DNA of 64,000 nt from Paulinella micropora (taxonomy: Eukaryota; Cercozoa; Imbricatea; Euglyphida; Paulinellidae): assembly GCA_019918135.1 (NCBI GenBank), contig WBZZ01004764.1:12501-76500 (forward strand). The letters run 5' to 3'. The notes under the pieces are model-generated. The model searched no databases. It saw nothing but the letters and a program-made list of their open reading frames with translations, and was not told the origin of the DNA. Shown here piece by piece: positions 58,916 to 64,000 of the stretch; positions within the stretch are counted from its first letter, which is position 1, and every line of letters begins with the position of its first letter. The position numbers were made by a program, and so were the translations under genes.

Positions 58916-60082
58916 TTAATTAGCGGATGCCTGTAGCTGCAGGTACTTACTAACCTGCTCGGCGGCGTCACGGTCCGGCAGGATCCGGCTCAGCTCGCTC
59001 CGCACTCGGGCGGGTCTCCGGGAGCTCCAGGCAGCCGCGAGCGCCAAACACAGCAGCACGCACAGGTGAGCTCCGACGAACACCCGCTTCCAGCCCCGTT
59101 CGGCGGGCCAGGCATAGGTGCAGACAGTCAACGTCACCAGCAAGAGGCAGGCTAGCGCAGTCAGCGCCAGGCGCGCCAGCCGGGGCCGCGCCTGGTCTTG
59201 CCAGACCTCGCGGGCGCACCAGCCTGCCAGGGGCAGTGTGTACACTAGCAGCCAGGTCACGCGGCCAGTCTCATCCCAGAACGCCAGCACAAGCGACGCC
59301 AAGCACGCCAACCAGCACAGCGCGTATGTCCATGTAAAGCCCAGCGGCGCGGGCGTTGGTGGTATTGCGTGGACAACGTCGTACGCCGCCTCGGCGCGCC
59401 TAGCCTCGAGCCACCTGCCTGCTTGCCAACGCATGGCACAGCCAACAAACACGTGGTAGAGCGTGAGCGCCGACGCTGACAGTGGCACCCACGCATCCCG
59501 CAACTCGCGGTGGGGCCGTGTGGCCCACAGCCAGCCGGTCGCGGTGGCCAGCGCGCACGAGTGCAACAGAAGCTGTTGCGGGCGTGTGCCTTGGGGCAGG
59601 GACGGGGCTTGTGCGTACAACGAGGGCCAATACAGCCCGAGGCCCTCAGCTAAGAGCAAGGATGCCGGGGGCACCCAGCTGCGCGCGCCCTCCAGGTGCA
59701 GCCCCAGCACGAGCCCCCAAGCCAGTGCGATCGCGCCCAGGAGCACCCGGCAGAACTCCAGCAGATAAAGGCCGTAGGGCGCACCGCACCGCAGCCTGCA
59801 CTGCAGGACCCAGGCATCGTCGTCGTACAGACTACTAGTAATCACTTCCTCGGAGAAGGGCGGCAGCAGTAACAAAGACACCCAAGATAACCAGAGAGTC
59901 ACGGGCGCAGCTAGGCCTAAGCAGAAGTGTATTTCCTTCCATTCGGCTTCGTCGGAATGGTAGCCGATTAAGAGTATCAGCCACGAATATATCGCCGCAT
60001 AGCCTAGAGACGAAAGGCACACGAGAACAATGGCTATGAATTCCCGTGTGTAACTCCAGTTATAGCCAACCCTGGCGAGCAT
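58916..60082 (-). CDS. Multi-pass membrane protein (388 aa)
   Basis: The ATG at 60082 opens an Ala/Leu/Trp-rich protein with about nine or ten predicted membrane segments (for example FIAIVLVCLSSLGYAAIYSW, LGLAAPVTLWLSWVSLLLL, LALTALACLLLVTLTVC, LCVLLCLALAAAW). Loops are short and Arg-rich. The C-terminal tail (SELSRILPDRDAAEQVSKYL) is likely cytosolic. No transporter signature is seen and I cannot assign a family. High GC and an intact frame mark it as a resident gene just right of the viral insert. Confidence 0.75.
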   Translation of the reverse strand: MLARVGYNWSYTREFIAIVLVCLSSLGYAAIYSWLILLIGYHSDEAEWKEIHFCLGLAAPVTLWLSWVSLLLLPPFSEEVITSSLYDDDAWVLQCRLRCGAPYGLYLLEFCRVLLGAIALAWGLVLGLHLEGARSWVPPASLLLAEGLGLYWPSLYAQAPSLPQGTRPQQLLLHSCALATATGWLWATRPHRELRDAWVPLSASALTLYHVFVGCAMRWQAGRWLEARRAEAAYDVVHAIPPTPAPLGFTWTYALCWLACLASLVLAFWDETGRVTWLLVYTLPLAGWCAREVWQDQARPRLARLALTALACLLLVTLTVCTYAWPAERGWKRVFVGAHLCVLLCLALAAAWSSRRPARVRSELSRILPDRDAAEQVSKYLQLQASAN

Positions 60083-60309
60083 TGTCTGTGCTAATTGGTA
60101 AAAATGAGCCGATCTCGCTGTGCAACCGCGCGCGAGAAGGAGAGGGGGGGAGGCACCCCCCCCCCTTTTCTCACACCCCCTCCCTCCCCCCTCCCTCCGT
60201 TCCCCTTCGCGTATACAGCGGGGACTAGCAAAAGGCCAGGGAACTCAGGGGCACAGCTCCCGCCCTTTGCAGAGAGCGCCGTTTAAAAATTTTATTTTTC
60301 ATTTTCAAA

Positions 60310-60600
60310 CAAGAAGCTCAAAGTGTGGATGGATGGAGGGGCTTTGTAGCCCGGCGACTGCTGGGTCTGTCGTGCGGCAGGTCAGCGACGTAGCGGCCAA
60401 GAACCTCAGGATCAAGAGACTGATCCGCCGGGCTATGCAAGGCCTGCGACCGCAAGGATTTCAGGCCGGCGTTTGACTTGACGAGAACCTACATTAATAC
60501 CGAGATTATCCCCTCCGATACAACCGGCTGGGAAGCCAGTGTGAAGTTTAAGTTACGGCGCCTGGGTGCACACCAACTTCCAGGCCCTCAAGAATAAAAG
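60310..60600 (+). pseudogene. Remnant of an unknown gene
   Basis: Two frames, one after the other, encode GSVVRQVSDVAAKNLRIK and then TEIIPSDTTGWEASVKFKLR; no single frame spans both. The first ends in a GGATTTCAGGCCGGCGTTT stretch that resembles the remnant at 12253-12507. It looks like a decayed copy of the same unrecognised family. Confidence 0.35.
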
Positions 60601-60843
60601 TATGTGTCGTCGTGTGCATGTGACAGCTCCAGGCTACATTGACGTTTGTGCGTACACTTTTGTTCGTGCAGAGTGGCTCCGGCAGCTAGGATCTGTTACA
60701 AGCGTTGCTTGAGCTCTGCATGCAGGGGCAAATCAGTCATCTTTCAGGGCTTCCCGCGTCCCTAAAAATCTTTTTCAATAAGAGAAGAAAGATTTGGGAG
60801 GGAGGGGGGGGGGGGGGGAGAGAGAGAGAAAGGGTCGGGGTTC

Positions 60844-60879
<36 letters not shown>

Positions 60880-60981
60880 TTGGTTTATGCTCCCCTTGTC
60901 GTATATACATTAAATACTCTAAACCTTGGGTCGTCACGGAGAGTATCGATTGCAATAACAGTGTACATGGTTTTTTGAGAC
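60600..60981. promoter_or_regulatory. Spacer and probable promoter of the last gene
   Basis: The spacer holds a G run, a (GA)n tract (about 60850-60880) and, about 70 bp before the ATG at 60982, GTATATACATTAAATA, a TATA-like element. No gene is supported in it. Confidence 0.35.
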
Positions 60982-63900
60982 ATGCCCACAAAAGAGTGCA
61001 CGCATAAATCCATACATCCAGCCCTGCGCTGTGTGCACTGTAAAAAAATTACGCACCCAGATCGAAACACACGCCAATGGACGCGGCTTGGCCACAAATT
61101 ATGGAGTTCCACAGCCAGTGGGGACATATACGACAACATTATATTGTACGTGTATGAACCATACGAAACGGTTCCGGAGCCCTGGACAACAATGAATAAG
61201 CTTCAGAAAATTGTTTGTCAAAAGATGGTGGAACTCTTAATTCCAATCGAAGCACGTGCTCGTTACAGATCGACCGACAACACACGGATCGTCGCTGTGC
61301 TACAGAGGTTTCCCCCGCTCAACAGTGGCCTCCTTCACACAGGAATCGACGTGATTGAACATGCCGAGACGAAGGCGAGCGTCCTTGCAGGGTTATTCAG
61401 TATTAACTCTGACAAGATGCTTACCATCGACGCGACGGCCGCCGTGTTGGCTGAGAAGTTTATACTGTTGGCTCTGAAGGGAGCTCAAGAGTTTTGTCTG
61501 TTTTCCAATGTTGTACCGGATCGAACTTTGGTGGAGTATAAACCGCCGCTAGCTGCAGGGAAAAGCAATGACGTTGGTATGTTTCATGTTTGGTACTATG
61601 GATTTGTGTCCGATAGCCCCATGATTGGATCTTGGCCACGCCTGAAAAAACTTATGGCCAAGGGATGGACACGCTTTTACGATCCTGAGAAAGCGATCAC
61701 GCAAGACGACACCCAGAACGAGGGGCTTTGGCGGCAGGCGCTGGAACTTTCAAACCTGGTGTCTCTGTACATGAACTGTGCTGCTAGATTCCATATGTAC
61801 GGGCGCGGGTGGGGCTTTGTGCGTGCGTTTCTACAGCATCAACAGCAGAAACTGCAGGTTTATTGTCGTCAACTGTGGTGCACCGACTATAAGCATCTGC
61901 TGCAAGCTATTGGCGCCTGTGCTGGCCTTTGGTTTAGCTTAGTGCGGTCCCATACAGGTCCGCTGCAGGCTTTCCTCCAGTGGCAGGAGGTCGGGGGTGG
62001 ATGCCCCTTCCAGTCTGCATCTGCCACGAAACAGACGGCGGGACTGCTAGGAGCATCATTTACGAACCCATGGGGAAGTCAGAATGCAGTAAAGAAGTTT
62101 CTGTGCCATTTGCTGTTAGGCGCAAAACTAGCCAATATGCTCAACGGACTTACCGAGCGCCAGGCGAAGATGTGGCAGCCGACTGTGATGACACCATTGT
62201 CGTTTGACCGCCAGCAAGCAGTAACGTTTCGGCTCCTACTCACAGACCTGCATACCCCCCAGAAGCTTGCCGCCGAGAAAAGAAAAGAGAGGACGTGTAC
62301 TTGCAAGGATAGTCAGCAAGTTCTGACCGCGGCCCGAGCTTCCCAACTCATGTGGGCTAGTAAGGACGAAAAGGGCATTCTGGTGTTGCTTGCGGAGGTT
62401 TGCAACGAACGGGTGATTGATGGAGCCATTGCAGTTGGCTGTAGTGGTTCTGACCCGGTTGAGCGGAAGCGGCGTCCCAGAGAATGGACCGACTTTAAAC
62501 TGTCGGACCAGTGCTTGGAAGAGGCGCGTGAGCTACAGACAGCAGTGACTGCCGGAAAACTACCTTCCGAGCGCCTGACAAACAGTGTCAGAGCGGCCTC
62601 AGCAGCAGTCGAGTCAAGATTTCTGCAGCACGTGTACGCCAGGACCTTGTTGGGCCAAAGCGAGATCACGCCCTCCCCTGTTTCTTGTTACTACAAGCAC
62701 AGCCAAGCCGATCTGGAATTACAGCGGGGGGCGGTATGGGCGCCTGCTTGGCAATCGCGGCTGACCGGCTCGTTTAAGGTCGAGGAACCGAATTTGGTTC
62801 TTGACTTATATGTTGCTGACAGTTTAACAACGGAGGATGCTATCAGAAGCTTACTAACCAAGGTCGGCGCACTTTCCACGCTGCAGGTCATGCTAGTTAA
62901 TTTTGAACCTAAGATAATTTACTATCGACAAGGGGACGTGCGCATAGATATTCGCGACGCAGGAGATTTGTTTATGCCCGCCGAGAAAAACATAGTTACA
63001 ATCAAGCAGATCGAAGGATTAGGTGAAAGCAAAGGGCTAACAAACAAACAAGAGCAAAGGCCGACCTCTACTACAGAACTCCAGCAAGCAATCATATATT
63101 TCTCAAACCTACTCTTCCTGTGGCTGCAAAATGGAGAGCACAACGGGGCCTTGCTACGGTATGGGTCCAGGGTGATCGGGCTGCGACTTCACCAGGCGCA
63201 CCGGCTAGAATATATGGAACAACAGCGTGCCAAACTACGACAACACGAGCAACGACTTCAGGTAATTACTGAAACCCGCAACCGACTAGAAGGCTTTGAA
63301 AAGATGTGCCAGGCCATAGGTCTTGTACTAAAAGACTGGCAACCCAAAGCAACGCTAGTGAATAGTATCGAACAGGCGCGGACTATTTTTACGACTTGTG
63401 CGCGAATGGAACAAGACTGTGCCGCGGTGTCGGAAAGGGAGTTAGCGACAAGCCTGTCGGTTATCTTCACTGGGGCAGAGTCTCTCTACACAAAGCTCAC
63501 TCTCTTAAAAGACCACGGAAATTGCATCCATGTGCTACGTGCACTCCGCCAGGCTAAGGCTGGCCATGATTCTTGTTCTACATTGACAGCAAAAGACAAG
63601 GACGGGCCACTGGGTAATACTAACGCGGGCTGGGGCTTGGATGAATGGGAACAAAATGATTCCAGACTCAAAACCTTTTCAGATAGTATCCAGCCGCTGG
63701 AACAGCCCGACCTGTCCAGTGCCATGACAAGCTATCAGGAGTACGTTGATGCCAACAGAATCAACCTGTTATCGCAACAAGCCAAGCTACTTATTGCCAA
63801 ATTCAAGTCTGCCTGTAAAAATAGAACATATGATGATGCGATCAAGCTCCTGCAAGATAGCGGCGGCGCCGGTGAACTGCAAAGATCTGTTGGTGAAGTT

Positions 63901-64000
63901 CTTGACGGGGCGCGGGCTTTGGGACAAGAGTATCAATCACTTCCACAAGAGGTGCAGCAAGTATTGGATTCTCTTCTGGCTTTTGACGGAATTGATATAG
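60982..64000 (+). CDS. Very long hypothetical protein, runs off the right end (more than 1006 codons)
   Basis: A TGA at 60976 precedes the ATG at 60982, and the frame then stays open to the last base. I read every codon and found no stop. The N-terminus has C6 and a C-x2-C (CVHC, about 17-20), possibly zinc-binding. The rest is a mostly helical, hydrophilic protein with Gln/Glu-rich stretches (EYMEQQRAKLRQHEQRLQVI) that suggest coiled coils. There are scattered Trp-rich segments (GMFHVWYYGFVS; FHMYGRGWGFVRAF) and a CTCKDS. No catalytic motif or membrane segment is obvious. The family is not recognised. Confidence 0.8.
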   Translation, partial: MPTKECTHKSIHPALRCVHCKKITHPDRNTRQWTRLGHKLWSSTASGDIYDNIILYVYEPYETVPEPWTTMNKLQKIVCQKMVELLIPIEARARYRSTDNTRIVAVLQRFPPLNSGLLHTGIDVIEHAETKASVLAGLFSINSDKMLTIDATAAVLAEKFILLALKGAQEFCLFSNVVPDRTLVEYKPPLAAGKSNDVGMFHVWYYGFVSDSPMIGSWPRLKKLMAKGWTRFYDPEKAITQDDTQNEGLWRQALELSNLVSLYMNCAARFHMYGRGWGFVRAFLQHQQQKLQVYCRQLWCTDYKHLLQAIGACAGLWFSLVRSHTGPLQAFLQWQEVGGGCPFQSASATKQTAGLLGASFTNPWGSQNAVKKFLCHLLLGAKLANMLNGLTERQAKMWQPTVMTPLSFDRQQAVTFRLLLTDLHTPQKLAAEKRKERTCTCKDSQQVLTAARASQLMWASKDEKGILVLLAEVCNERVIDGAIAVGCSGSDPVERKRRPREWTDFKLSDQCLEEARELQTAVTAGKLPSERLTNSVRAASAAVESRFLQHVYARTLLGQSEITPSPVSCYYKHSQADLELQRGAVWAPAWQSRLTGSFKVEEPNLVLDLYVADSLTTEDAIRSLLTKVGALSTLQVMLVNFEPKIIYYRQGDVRIDIRDAGDLFMPAEKNIVTIKQIEGLGESKGLTNKQEQRPTSTTELQQAIIYFSNLLFLWLQNGEHNGALLRYGSRVIGLRLHQAHRLEYMEQQRAKLRQHEQRLQVITETRNRLEGFEKMCQAIGLVLKDWQPKATLVNSIEQARTIFTTCARMEQDCAAVSERELATSLSVIFTGAESLYTKLTLLKDHGNCIHVLRALRQAKAGHDSCSTLTAKDKDGPLGNTNAGWGLDEWEQNDSRLKTFSDSIQPLEQPDLSSAMTSYQEYVDANRINLLSQQAKLLIAKFKSACKNRTYDDAIKLLQDSGGAGELQRSVGEVLDGARALGQEYQSLPQEVQQVLDSLLAFDGIDI

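Noticed and set aside
1-64000. tRNA and rRNA genes
   Set aside because: I saw no cloverleaf with the usual TTCGANNC box and no rRNA-like stretch, although short or diverged tRNAs could be missed by eye.

Overview
Type of genome. The background is GC-rich (roughly 55%). All three standard stop codons are used. Long open frames for eukaryote-type repeat proteins (F-box, LRR, Kelch, Sel1, C2H2 zinc finger, BspA-like surface proteins, NADAR) are separated by long spacers full of repeats. Two genes are best read with short GT-AG introns (80 nt and about 46 nt). This fits a protist nuclear genome or a large eukaryotic DNA virus; the sequence alone does not settle which. I see no rRNA, tRNA, CRISPR array or bacterial operon. 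|| Layout. 1-2.8 kb: end of a gene entering from the left, repeats, and one unknown minus-strand gene. 3.1-9.9 kb: a tandem pair of primase/helicase-like genes. The first is an interrupted copy. The second (1008 aa) is whole but has lost its Walker A lysine and carries an ExoX-like motif and a PD-(D/E)XK-like nuclease domain at its C-terminus. 11.2-12.5 kb: a small Sel1 gene and gene remnants. 12.6-21.0 kb: an island of nested duplications, hairpins, 18-bp minisatellites and E2F-like palindromes, containing one F-box/LRR gene. 21.2-43.3 kb: accessory genes (BspA-like surface proteins, C2H2 proteins, a large F-box/LRR-like protein, NADAR, Kelch, an F-box protein sharing a new repeat domain with a neighbour, a nine-repeat Sel1 protein, a coiled-coil protein) with mosaic fragments of the same families. 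43.65-44.2 kb: a probable two-exon gene. || About 44.2-58.7 kb is an AT-rich insert (roughly 35% GC) with the gene set of a Polinton-like virus: rve integrase, S74-type fibre, packaging ATPase, basic core-like protein, adenain-like protease, penton-like and major capsid proteins, and the end of a protein-primed DNA polymerase at the right edge. Some genes look whole and about seven are broken, so it is a fossil of fairly recent origin. || 58.9-64 kb returns to GC-rich sequence: a multi-pass membrane protein, a remnant, and a frame of more than 1000 codons that runs off the right end. || How the parts relate. Apart from the helicase pair and the viral insert, the genes are mostly interaction or surface modules rather than a pathway. 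The recurring theme is local duplication followed by decay: fragments of the helicase, Kelch, F-box, BspA and zinc-finger genes lie near their whole relatives, often next to the same hairpin repeats.
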